The notes beneath the pieces are model-generated. The model was not told the DNA's origin, made no database searches, and saw only the letters and a list, made by a program, of their open reading frames with translations. A stretch of 64,000 nt of DNA from NCBI GenBank assembly GCA_963823675.1, contig CAWGMT010000008.1:1529613-1593612 (forward strand), read 5' to 3'. The translations under genes and the position numbers were made by a program. The DNA comes from CAWGMT01 sp963823675. GTDB lineage: Bacteria > Planctomycetota > Planctomycetia > Isosphaerales > Isosphaeraceae. Below are positions 9,498 to 18,296 of this stretch, in pieces (position 1 is the first letter of the stretch; every line of letters begins with the position of its first letter).

Positions 9498-10802
9498 ATG
9501 ACCACACACCGATTTTCCCGTCGCACCATGTTGCGGGGGCTGGGCGTTTCGATGGCTCTGCCCTGGTTCGAGTCGCTGAATGTCTGGGGAGACGAGCCCA
9601 TCGGCAACCGGCAGGCAAGCGCGGCTCCCGTCCGCCTTGCCGTGCTCTTCGCGGGCAACGGGTTCCACAGCAAGGAATGGTGGGCGCGGGGTGAAGGAAA
9701 TGCCATGGAGTTGGGCCGGGTCCTGGCGCCCTTGGCCGACTTTCGCCGGAAAATGCTCTTGGTTCGCGGCCTTTACAATGAGCAGGCGCAGAAGGGCAAC
9801 ATCCATAGCTCACAAACCGGCAATCTCCTCTCCGGCGCGCCCTTGGCCTCCGGCGGCGAGATTCGCTCGGGCACGAGCATCGATCAGTTGCTGGCCCAGC
9901 GCTACGGCCATTCGACCAAGGTGTCGAGTCTTGTGCTGGGGTGCGAGAAGTCGAACCCTTCGGTCCACAAGAACTACTCCATGCTCTACAGCTCGCACAT
10001 CTCGTGGAGCTCGCCGACGACGCCCACGCCGCTGGAACTGTATCCCGCGCTGGCCTTCGACCGGCTCTTCAAGGACGAAGTTCAGCGGGGCGACAAGAGC
10101 GTGCTCGACGCCGTGCTGTCGGACGCCAGCGATCTGCGCCGTCAGATCAGCACCACCGACCAGCAGAAGCTCGACGAATACCTCGACTCAGTGCGCGACG
10201 TCGAAGAGCGCATCGCAAACGCGGGCAAGCGGGGCGAGCTGCAAGGCTGGCGGCCGACGCTCGACAAACCCAACATGCCTCGCCCCCCGGACGGAATCCC
10301 TCAGAACATCGCCGACCACATGCGGCTGATGTGCGACATCCTGGTGCTCGGCTTCCAGACCGACACGACGCGGATCACGACCCTCAAGCTGAATAACGAC
10401 CATAGTTCGCTCCGCTTCCCGCACCTGGGCGTGGATTACATGATTCACCACCTGCTCTCGCACTCCGACACGGCCGACTGGCTGAAGGTGAACCAATTCT
10501 TCGTCGAGCAACTCGCCTACATCGCACGTAAGCTGGACGCGATCCAGGAGGGCGACCGCACTGCGCTCGACAACTCGATGATCCTGTTCTGTTCGAGCAT
10601 GTTGACCGGCAGCCACGACGCCACGCAGCTTCCGGTTGTGCTCCTGGGCAAGGGCGGCGGCAAGATTCAAACCGGCCGCGTCCTTGATTACCGCGGCCAA
10701 CCCGACCGCCAGATGTGCCGCCTTTACCTGTCGATCATGGACAAGATGAACGTCCGCACTGCCAGGTTCGGCGATGCCACGGCATCGCTTCCGGAGGTCT
10801 AG
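9498..10802 (+). CDS. DUF1552 domain protein with Tat signal
   Basis: 434 residues. The N-terminus FSRRTMLRGLGVSMALPW is a twin-arginine signal, predicting folded export. The body follows the DUF1552 pattern (RLAVLFAGNGFH, then SQTGNLLSG, GTSIDQLLAQRYG, STTDQQKLDEYLDSVRDVEERI, TRITTLKLNND). It lies 28 bp after the DUF1592 gene and probably shares its transcript. Its TAG stop (10800-10802) overlaps the stop of the convergent gene. Function in the exported complex is unknown. Confidence 0.92.
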   Translation: MTTHRFSRRTMLRGLGVSMALPWFESLNVWGDEPIGNRQASAAPVRLAVLFAGNGFHSKEWWARGEGNAMELGRVLAPLADFRRKMLLVRGLYNEQAQKGNIHSSQTGNLLSGAPLASGGEIRSGTSIDQLLAQRYGHSTKVSSLVLGCEKSNPSVHKNYSMLYSSHISWSSPTTPTPLELYPALAFDRLFKDEVQRGDKSVLDAVLSDASDLRRQISTTDQQKLDEYLDSVRDVEERIANAGKRGELQGWRPTLDKPNMPRPPDGIPQNIADHMRLMCDILVLGFQTDTTRITTLKLNNDHSSLRFPHLGVDYMIHHLLSHSDTADWLKVNQFFVEQLAYIARKLDAIQEGDRTALDNSMILFCSSMLTGSHDATQLPVVLLGKGGGKIQTGRVLDYRGQPDRQMCRLYLSIMDKMNVRTARFGDATASLPEV

Positions 10803-13800
10803 CAAGGCAAGTCGGGAACCGGCGGCTCGGCGGCCGGCGTGGGCACGAAATCCATCGTCGATGGAGTGCGGACCCGAATGGCCGTCGAATCGTCCGAGCC
10901 GATGCTGGATGATCGATCCAGCGCAGAATCAGGCGAGGGCCGGACGGCCGCGAGCGACGAATCACGAGACGGAAGAGGTACGCCTCGGGATCGTTCGATC
11001 AGACTGCGAATCACGAGTCCCAGCAGCGTCAGGGCCAATCCGATCACGGCGGATTGGAGAATGAGGAACAGCACGCTCGGCTGCAAGAACATGCCCGCGA
11101 CGAGCCCGAGCATGGCAAGTCCCAGCCAGATTGTTCGAAATCGGGCCCGACTGAAAATGGCGAGAAAACCCAGAAACAGCGTGGCCCCCGAACATACCGC
11201 GACCAGCCAGGAGCGAGGAACGACCCAGATCGCCATTGCGACGGCATCTCCCGTCCTGCTGAAAACGAAAACGGAGCGATGTGACTCGTCAACGTCGTCG
11301 ATCGTCGATAGGGAAGGGGTCAAAGCCGCGCCGACGAGCCATCCCCTCAGGCTGACGCCGCTCTGAGCGGGCCCTTGTTTGGAAACATAACCATCCCAGT
11401 ACCACTGGTTCTCGTCGAACCAGCCCCGCGGCACGCCAAGGATCGCGTGATTCCCGTCAACGCGGACCTCCCAGATCGATTGGAGGACCACTCCCCCCTC
11501 CAGAAGACGGGGAGCTTCAAGACGCCTGTTGCTGCCATGTCCGCTGGTCTGATACTCGAACTCGACCAGAGCCGGCCGTGCTTCCAGATCGCTCGGGAAT
11601 CGCAACCGGTATTGGAAATGAGCCGGGTCATAATCGACCTGCTCGACGATCCGGCCGTCAATACGCGCGCCTAGCCAGCGTGCGCCTGCCGGTATCGAAA
11701 ACGCGAGATCGGTCGCGTGCGATTCCACCCAGTACCCCACACGGTTGCGCGAACCATCTTCGGCCAGGGTCGTCTTGATCAGTAACCGAGGGACCAGAAC
11801 CGGCGGCATGGGGACGATTTCGCGGGCCGCTGCGTGGAACGAGAAAGGGTGAGAGGCGCGATCCGGGGCGTCTTGAATAAATGCAACGACCGGTCCCTTG
11901 TCGTTCGCCTGCGGGATCTGGTCAAGGGCGACGCGGAGCCAGGAGGGGTCGCTTGCCTCCAACACGATCTCGGCCCCGAGCGACAACCCCACTTTGGTCA
12001 GACCGGCGGTTCCCTCCTTGACCATGATCCCGGGCAGGACGATTTCCCGGCTCTGCCTGGCATCGAGGCCGGGAACCAACGGGAGGCGGTATCGAAATTG
12101 CAGCGTGCGCTTGTCGACCACAGGCCGCTCAAAAGTCAAGCGGTAGCGCCTCGAACCATCGGGGTCCCGGCCGAGCTCGCGCCGTTCCACGATTTCCTTG
12201 TCGATGAGCTCCCAGCGATCGGCGATCGCCCTGGGCACACGGATCTCGAGCGAGCCCAGCACGCCGAAGTGGACGGCAAGGGTTGTCTGCTGGATGACAT
12301 CGATCGATCGCCGCGATGCCTGGGCGGAGATCTCGGTATCGTGAGTGACGGTTCGCGAATGGCGTGTGATCCTGACCGGGAGCTCCTTCACAATGCCGTC
12401 GCTCGAAAGTAGCAAAGCATTGAAGCCCCCATCGCCAAAGACGCCGGGAGAAAGCCCATCACGCGCTGCCAGGCGCGCGACGTGCGCCGCGGGCTCGTTC
12501 GATCGCCTGATCCGTCCCGACTCGTCGTCGAGCTCCACCACCAGCCCACTCTCGGCAACCAGCTCGTAGCTGGCGGCGACCGACGTCACATGAAGAGGCG
12601 TGATCAACCCGAGCTTGGCCAGCCCCGCGGGCGGGATCGGCTCCAGCCCTTGCACTTTGACGGTGACCTTGTTCTGGTTGCGTGCCGAGGCAGTCAGACG
12701 GATCTTCAACCTCCGCGCCGGTTCTAGGGCGCCAGCACCGACGGCTCTCGGTTCCTCTGCGCTCATGCTTGAGAGCTCGACGACGGCCGGAGGGCCGATC
12801 GAGACGATCTGCACGCTCGCTGGAACACTCAGCTCCAGGTCGAAGAGCCGGCCGCGCACCCACGAGAAATCGATGTTCGTCTCGCTGCGAGCCCGCTCCG
12901 AGTCGATCCAGAACGATGTCTTCGAGTCCGCTTTGACCAGGGGAGGCAATGGCTCGACCAGGAAGTCAAGCTGGAACGGTTGCTCCCGAAACTCGAAGGC
13001 GAGATTCGTCGAGGGGCGCGCACGGAGATCGGTCGGCAGCTCCCGCGGGTCGATCTGCCGCGCCCCCCGAGTCAGAACCGGCTCGACCCAGAGATTCGGG
13101 CTCTGGATGACCCCGATAAAGCCCGTCTGTTCCTTCGCTCCGGTCACGGGAAACCCGGAAAACGAAGCTCTCTGGACGGCCGGATTCTTGAATGAGCGGC
13201 GCGTCTTCATGACGACGCGCTTTGCTTGACCGGGCCGCAGCACATCACCCAGCCGAAACGCCAGCTTTCCCGCCCCACGTTCAACGCCGCCCTCGGTCAA
13301 CTGATCGTCGACCAGCAGTTCCGTCAGCTCGTCCTCGTCATTGATTCGGATCTCCAGCCTGGGAGTCGTCCCGCGGACACAGCGGATCATCCACGAGGAA
13401 CGGGTGCGCATCTGATCGGCGTCGATGTCAACGGCGATCTCGCCCTGGGCCGTCAAGAGCGGTGAACTTCCTGCTCCGGAACCCTCCCCGGCTGCCCAGC
13501 TCACTTCGAGCTTGGATCGCGGAGAAAGATGCGCGAGCAGCCGCGTCGGCTTGCCGTCACCCAGGTTTTTCAGTCCGAAATCCTCATTTGACCCCACGAC
13601 GATGTCCGACTCACGATCGAGAAAATCTAGCTCTAGCCGCGTCGAGGCGGCTTCCGGAATGGGCACGGACAGCCATTTCTTGGCCGGATCCGTTCTGACC
13701 GGAGCTCGGAATTCGACCTGGATTCGATGTTCGCCCGGTCCAGAAAGCTGGACCCGCCATTCTTCGCGCGCTCCCATGCGGAGCAACAACTCCCGGCTTC

Positions 13801-14524
13801 CTTCCCGCGCGCTCCTGACCCTCTGATCGTCGAGTCGGATCGGAACCCACACGGGTTCGGATCCCTTCAGGACGATCGTGATCGAGGCCGTGAGGTCGGC
13901 GGACTCAACGGCTACGCGACCCGCGACGTCAATGCTCTGCACGGCCCAAGGCGGTGGTCCTCTATCGCCTGAGTCGCCGGCCCGACCGTTCCGAGGTCCG
14001 GCAGCATTGGCCTGATCGGGCTTGATCACCAACAAATCGGGACTTTCGATTTTCTGCCACAGCTCGTCGAGGTCGCGCGGACTGTTCAGAATGATAATCC
14101 ACGGTAGGGTGCGATTTCCATTCGCCGAGCTTTCCGCCGCCGCCGCAGTTGCCGGAGGGAGCTCGGGACCCGCTGGCGCACGCACAGTTGCCACAGGGGG
14201 TTTGGAACTTCCTGGCGCAGGCACAGTTGCCGCAGAGGGCTTGGAACCCACTCGCGCGGGCGCGGCTGCCGCCGAGGGTTTGGGACCCACTGGCGCGGGC
14301 GGGCCGATCGTCTGCGCCACCAGCAGGTGACCCAGGCCGATGAACAACGTCGTGATCAAATCCAAGGCGCGGTACCTAATCAAGCTGCCCGACTTGGCCC
14401 AACCTGCCACCGCGAAAGCACTGCTGCGAAGTGTCGAATCCCCGATGACAGAAAGCGCGACACAATCTCGAACGTGATTCTCGTCGCCCAGGCTACTATA
14501 CCACAACCACTTCCCCCACTCCAC
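10799..14524 (-). CDS. Large membrane-anchored protein of unknown function
   Basis: I do not recognise this 1241-residue protein. The annotated ATG may be too early: a hydrophobic segment near residues 55-75 (RALDLITTLFIGLGHLLVAQ) looks like the true signal, perhaps started at a TTG just before it. It is followed by a low-complexity stretch of Ala/Pro repeats (VGSKPSAATVPAP-type, four copies). The middle ~950 residues are beta-rich with no cysteine motif. The C-terminal ~150 residues hold two to three membrane helices (LVAVCSGATLFLGFLAIF, IWLGLAMLGLVAGMFL) and a polar tail. A large extracytoplasmic domain held by C-terminal helices is inferred. Confidence 0.75.
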   Translation of the reverse strand: MEWGKWLWYSSLGDENHVRDCVALSVIGDSTLRSSAFAVAGWAKSGSLIRYRALDLITTLFIGLGHLLVAQTIGPPAPVGPKPSAAAAPARVGSKPSAATVPAPGSSKPPVATVRAPAGPELPPATAAAAESSANGNRTLPWIIILNSPRDLDELWQKIESPDLLVIKPDQANAAGPRNGRAGDSGDRGPPPWAVQSIDVAGRVAVESADLTASITIVLKGSEPVWVPIRLDDQRVRSAREGSRELLLRMGAREEWRVQLSGPGEHRIQVEFRAPVRTDPAKKWLSVPIPEAASTRLELDFLDRESDIVVGSNEDFGLKNLGDGKPTRLLAHLSPRSKLEVSWAAGEGSGAGSSPLLTAQGEIAVDIDADQMRTRSSWMIRCVRGTTPRLEIRINDEDELTELLVDDQLTEGGVERGAGKLAFRLGDVLRPGQAKRVVMKTRRSFKNPAVQRASFSGFPVTGAKEQTGFIGVIQSPNLWVEPVLTRGARQIDPRELPTDLRARPSTNLAFEFREQPFQLDFLVEPLPPLVKADSKTSFWIDSERARSETNIDFSWVRGRLFDLELSVPASVQIVSIGPPAVVELSSMSAEEPRAVGAGALEPARRLKIRLTASARNQNKVTVKVQGLEPIPPAGLAKLGLITPLHVTSVAASYELVAESGLVVELDDESGRIRRSNEPAAHVARLAARDGLSPGVFGDGGFNALLLSSDGIVKELPVRITRHSRTVTHDTEISAQASRRSIDVIQQTTLAVHFGVLGSLEIRVPRAIADRWELIDKEIVERRELGRDPDGSRRYRLTFERPVVDKRTLQFRYRLPLVPGLDARQSREIVLPGIMVKEGTAGLTKVGLSLGAEIVLEASDPSWLRVALDQIPQANDKGPVVAFIQDAPDRASHPFSFHAAAREIVPMPPVLVPRLLIKTTLAEDGSRNRVGYWVESHATDLAFSIPAGARWLGARIDGRIVEQVDYDPAHFQYRLRFPSDLEARPALVEFEYQTSGHGSNRRLEAPRLLEGGVVLQSIWEVRVDGNHAILGVPRGWFDENQWYWDGYVSKQGPAQSGVSLRGWLVGAALTPSLSTIDDVDESHRSVFVFSRTGDAVAMAIWVVPRSWLVAVCSGATLFLGFLAIFSRARFRTIWLGLAMLGLVAGMFLQPSVLFLILQSAVIGLALTLLGLVIRSLIERSRGVPLPSRDSSLAAVRPSPDSALDRSSSIGSDDSTAIRVRTPSTMDFVPTPAAEPPVPDLPC

Positions 14525-14619
14525 GCCCCCGTCTGTCCGAAATCACCCATGCATTTTGAAAGCTAGACCAATATTGATCGAGATCTGCTTTCCGCTCGGA
14601 AAACGCCCCGGAGAACGGG

Positions 14620-15300
14620 CTACCTTCTCGTCGAAGCGGATTTCGGCGACGCGCCGAGTCGCGCAGAGGCACCCGAGGCATGGTCGTGGGCCTGTTGTGC
14701 CTTGCGGATCCGCTCGGGCAATACGCGGGAGTCGTAGTAGGCGACCATGTGTCGATAGTCGGGCCCATGCGCGACCTTGACGAGCCCGACAGTGCGTTCG
14801 ATCTCGTCGGCGGCTTGTGCCAGGGTCCAGCCGCAATACCGGGTGCGGTACGCGATTTGAACCATCGTGGTGCGGTTCATTCCGTGATGACAATGGAAAA
14901 AGAGCGGGTAATTCTCGGGATCGGCCAGCACGGCGGCGGCTTGATCGAGTAAGTCGGAAATCGCCTCTTCGGCCACCTCGTCCTTGGTGCCGCGGTAATC
15001 CACGATCGGAATGTGGACCCATTTCACGTTGAGCTCGGCAGCCAACTTCCGTTCCTGGATAACGAGGGCATGATCCGGGGGATGAGCCAGAGCCAGGACG
15101 CACTTGATCTTATGATCCCGCACGATGCGCCGCATGGGCCACGGTCTTTGCCAGGCGCCGCGATAGAGCTTGCCAGGTTCGACAACGACGAATCGGTTCG
15201 GAAAGACATAGGCGTGTCCGTGCCGCCAGAGCTGCTCCGAGCCCAGGCCCGCGGCACCGACCAAGAGCGCGCGTCGCATCCACTTACGGCGGTTGATCAT
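14620..15300 (-). CDS. Dual-specificity/tyrosine phosphatase-like protein
   Basis: 226 residues from ATG 15300 (GGAGGGAG about nine bases upstream); the longer reading to 15447 lacks a ribosome site. The N-terminus (MINRRKWMRRALLVGAAGLG) is a signal or anchor. The loop HCHHGMNRTT holds the CX5R catalytic motif of cysteine phosphatases, and an upstream Asp in PIVDYRGTKDE could be the general acid. A secreted or membrane-attached phosphatase is likely; its substrate is unknown. Confidence 0.82.
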   Translation of the reverse strand: MINRRKWMRRALLVGAAGLGSEQLWRHGHAYVFPNRFVVVEPGKLYRGAWQRPWPMRRIVRDHKIKCVLALAHPPDHALVIQERKLAAELNVKWVHIPIVDYRGTKDEVAEEAISDLLDQAAAVLADPENYPLFFHCHHGMNRTTMVQIAYRTRYCGWTLAQAADEIERTVGLVKVAHGPDYRHMVAYYDSRVLPERIRKAQQAHDHASGASARLGASPKSASTRR

Positions 15301-15673
15301 TGCACGGATCTCCCTCCGATAGAGACCTCGCCGATCGCCGCTTTCCCCGCCGATCGCGACCGCTCGCGCAACCCGATTGCGAGGGCGCGGGATCGTATCA
15401 AGGGACTTGATCGGCGACAAGGGCGTCTCTCGCCACCAAAAGGTCATCCATTCGACCGACTTACCTTGATCGGCCGTAATTCACGCCGATCTTGACTGGC
15501 CAAGTCCTTTTCTGCCCATCTCAAGTCGTCAAAAGGGCGATAATCGTTAGAATTCACCAATCGATATCGCGCATCCGGCCGCGCTTGCGGGGAGCGACCC
15601 GCCTGATGATCCTCCAATACCATGCACACACAGAAGCCTGGTAGCGTGCAATAATCTATGGGATGGAGCGTTC
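15301..15673. other. Divergent intergenic region
   Basis: Lies between the leftward phosphatase and the rightward DisA_N-like gene, so it should hold both promoters. I see no convincing -35/-10 pair, RNA or repeat. Confidence 0.4.
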
Positions 15674-17170
15674 ATGTCACCGTCACAAGAAAAGTGGATC
15701 GATTCGCTGATAATGGATGGTGGTGAGAGCCTGACCATCGTCGGTCCCCCCTTGGAGCATTTGGAGCCACCGGTGGCAACTCGCGGCGAACGACCGAGCG
15801 GATCGATTTCGCGGATCGTCGGCGTCTATCAGATGGTGCTCAGGCGGACGCTCGAGCATTTCTTTCCCGACGCTCAGCTCGAAGCGCGGGGCGATCGAAG
15901 CATCATCGACTGGGAAGGTAGTTTCGACGAGAATTATTACCGCCTGCAAAACGATCCCGACGGCCTGGGCGTCGAAATCGACTGGCTGGGAACGCACCTT
16001 TCATTCCTGCCGGGAAACCCGGTGCCGCTCTTGCCCACCGAGCGCCGGATGGTTGAGGTGGTCGTGGCGGCAATCGATCTTCGCTTTCGCGGGCTGTTCA
16101 ATCAGGAGCTTTCCCATCGTCTCGACCGCTTTCAGTACCAGACGGAGGATTTGATCGTCGCCGATTATCTCAACGCGATCGATCACTACCGGATACCGGC
16201 GGCTCTTGAGGCTCTGAGAGTGGCCGCGTTGTGAACGTATGAGAACCGTCGCGTATCGACGGGTGCGCTTTTGCTGGGGACTCCGACCGACCCGGCCGCG
16301 CCAGAGCGGCAGAACCGGGCGGGAGCGCCGACCTTCAATGCCCGTCTCACCGCGATCAAGGGATTTCACCGTCTTTGCGACGGCGTGCACACGCTGTTCC
16401 TGGTCGACCGGCAAGGTGACTTGGTGCGGCTGATCGACGTGCGCCGGTGGGCCGATCTGACGCAAGGGCCCGAACCGCTGGTTCATCCTTGTCCGCGGCC
16501 TTACGTGAGCCACGCCAAGAGCACTCGTTCCGGCGGCCACGTCTGCCTCGCCCTGACTCCATCCCAGGAGATCAAGGTCTTCGCCGAAGGGACGCTGATG
16601 TTCAGCTTCAGCGACGCCCGCTGGCGGCTGCTGGACATTCCCAGCAAGTTCGCCGTCTGGTGCTCGGCAGTCGGACGATCAGGCTGCCTTGACCTGGCCG
16701 CGTTGATCTTTCAGGCGGCGCTGAACATGGGCGAATCGCGGCTCGGGGCGCTGTTCGTCATCCTGCGCGATCCCGCGCAGTCGGTTCCCGCCCTGATCGC
16801 GCCGGCCGATCAGATCACCACCGAGGTCGTCGACGACGATCCCGAGGACCCGGAGAATCTCTCACCCAAGCGTGCCAAGCGAACGCTCCACCACGTGGTG
16901 CGGGGAATGAACCTGGCCGATCTCGATCCTTCGGTGCTCGAGGCCATTGCCAGCATCGATGGCGCGGTCGTGATCGACCAGGACGGTCAACTGCTTACCT
17001 TCGGCGCCATCCTGCGGATCGCGCCCGAATCGCTCGAGCTGGGCCGCGCCGTCCAGGGAGCGCGAACCCTGGCCGGACTGGCGGCTTCGCTGCACGGGCC
17101 CGTGATCAAGGTTAGCGAGGATGGCTATCTGACGATGTTCCTCAAAGGAAGGCGGGTCTGGGAGCTCTGA
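15674..17170 (+). pseudogene. DisA_N (diadenylate cyclase)-like protein interrupted by in-frame TGA
   Basis: Two ORFs, 15674..16234 and 16271..17170, lie in the same frame and are separated only by TGA at 16232-16234. The bases after the stop read TYENRRVSTGALLLGTP without another stop, so the intact protein would be ~498 residues. The C-terminal ~90 residues resemble the DisA_N domain: SIDGAVVIDQDGQLLTFGA (DGA motif), GARTLAGLAAS at the place of the RHR motif, and GPVIKVSEDGYLTMF. The RHR motif is degenerate (RTL), so c-di-AMP synthesis is doubtful even if the stop is read through. The N-terminal part is unrecognised. Confidence 0.7.
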
Positions 17171-17176
17171 ACGGCT

Positions 17177-18232
17177 TCAGATTGTCTCCATGATCTTCTT
17201 GAGCACATCCGGCGATGGCCGCAGTGCGGATTCGGGCAGGAGCGCCAGTGGCGTTTCGGTCATGTTCTGGAGGGCCACGAAGTCACGTCGCTTGGTGTCC
17301 ACGTAGATCAAGCCGGTGAGGAACTCGTGCTGGCGCTGACTCTCATCCAAAAGCCGCAGGGCGGAAGCCCGGTCGGTAACGTCGTGTTCCGCGTGATGCA
17401 GCGCCTTGAGCGTGATCCACGAGCCGTCGTGTAGTTGAACGCGGGTCGTCTGGCCGGGCTTCTGCTCGACTTCGATCTCGGGCAAACGAGGAACAAGCCC
17501 CACCTCGTGCAGCGGCTCCTCATGCTCCTTGGCCCAGTCCCAGCTCTTGGTCAACCCCTCGAAATCGTTGAACGTGACGCAAGGGCTGACGATGTCGAGC
17601 ACGGAGGTTCCGTTGTGTTTCAAGGCCGCCTTCAAAAGCGGCACCATCTGCTTCTTGTCGCCCGCGAACGATCGGGCGACGAACGATGCACCGCCCACGA
17701 TCGCCTCGGCGCACAAGTCAAAGGGAGCAATGTCGTTGGCTTCGCCGGTCGGGCGCCGCAAGTGGGCTTGGAGGTCGGCCGTTGCCGAGAATTGACCCTT
17801 GGTCAGGCCGTAGCAGCCGTTGTCTTCGATGATGTAGACGATGGGAAGATTGCGCCGGCAGATGTGCTTGAATTGCCCCATGCCGATGTTGGCCGTGTCG
17901 CCGTCGCCGCTGATGCCGACGCAATGCAGCTTGTGATTGGCCAGCACGGCCCCCGTCGCGACCGACGGCATCCGGCCATGCAGGGCGTTGAAACCGTGGC
18001 TGGCCTGGAGGAAGTAGGCGGGCGTCTTGCTGGAACAGCCGATGCCGCTCATCTTGACCGTGTAGTAGGGGTTGACGCCGATCGATTTGCACGCCTCGAT
18101 CAGATAGCTGGTGATGCTGTTGTGTCCGCAGCCCTTGCAGAGCGTCGAGGGTAGACCCTGAAAGGCAAGGGTCGGCAGCATCAAGGTATGGCCGTTGCTC
18201 TGGACGGAAATGGTCGCTTCGCTGGGCATGGT
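17177..18232 (-). CDS. korB: 2-oxoacid:ferredoxin oxidoreductase, beta subunit
   Basis: About 351 residues from ATG 18232 (MPSEATISV), where the domain similarity begins. It binds thiamine pyrophosphate: GISGDGDTANIGMGQFKHI and IEDNGCYGLTKGQ give the GDG...N motif. CKGCGH and CSSKTP are the conserved cysteine contexts of the family. With the alpha subunit it decarboxylates a 2-oxoacid (probably 2-oxoglutarate) to acyl-CoA while reducing ferredoxin. It lies 64 bp downstream of korA and is intact. Confidence 0.92.
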   Translation of the reverse strand, partial: TMPSEATISVQSNGHTLMLPTLAFQGLPSTLCKGCGHNSITSYLIEACKSIGVNPYYTVKMSGIGCSSKTPAYFLQASHGFNALHGRMPSVATGAVLANHKLHCVGISGDGDTANIGMGQFKHICRRNLPIVYIIEDNGCYGLTKGQFSATADLQAHLRRPTGEANDIAPFDLCAEAIVGGASFVARSFAGDKKQMVPLLKAALKHNGTSVLDIVSPCVTFNDFEGLTKSWDWAKEHEEPLHEVGLVPRLPEIEVEQKPGQTTRVQLHDGSWITLKALHHAEHDVTDRASALRLLDESQRQHEFLTGLIYVDTKRRDFVALQNMTETPLALLPESALRPSPDVLKKIMETI

Positions 18233-18296
18233 AGAATCGCCTCGAGGAATGTTCTGGTGAGTTTGGTCCGGTACGGGAAGGTGGCAGTGGCGTGAA

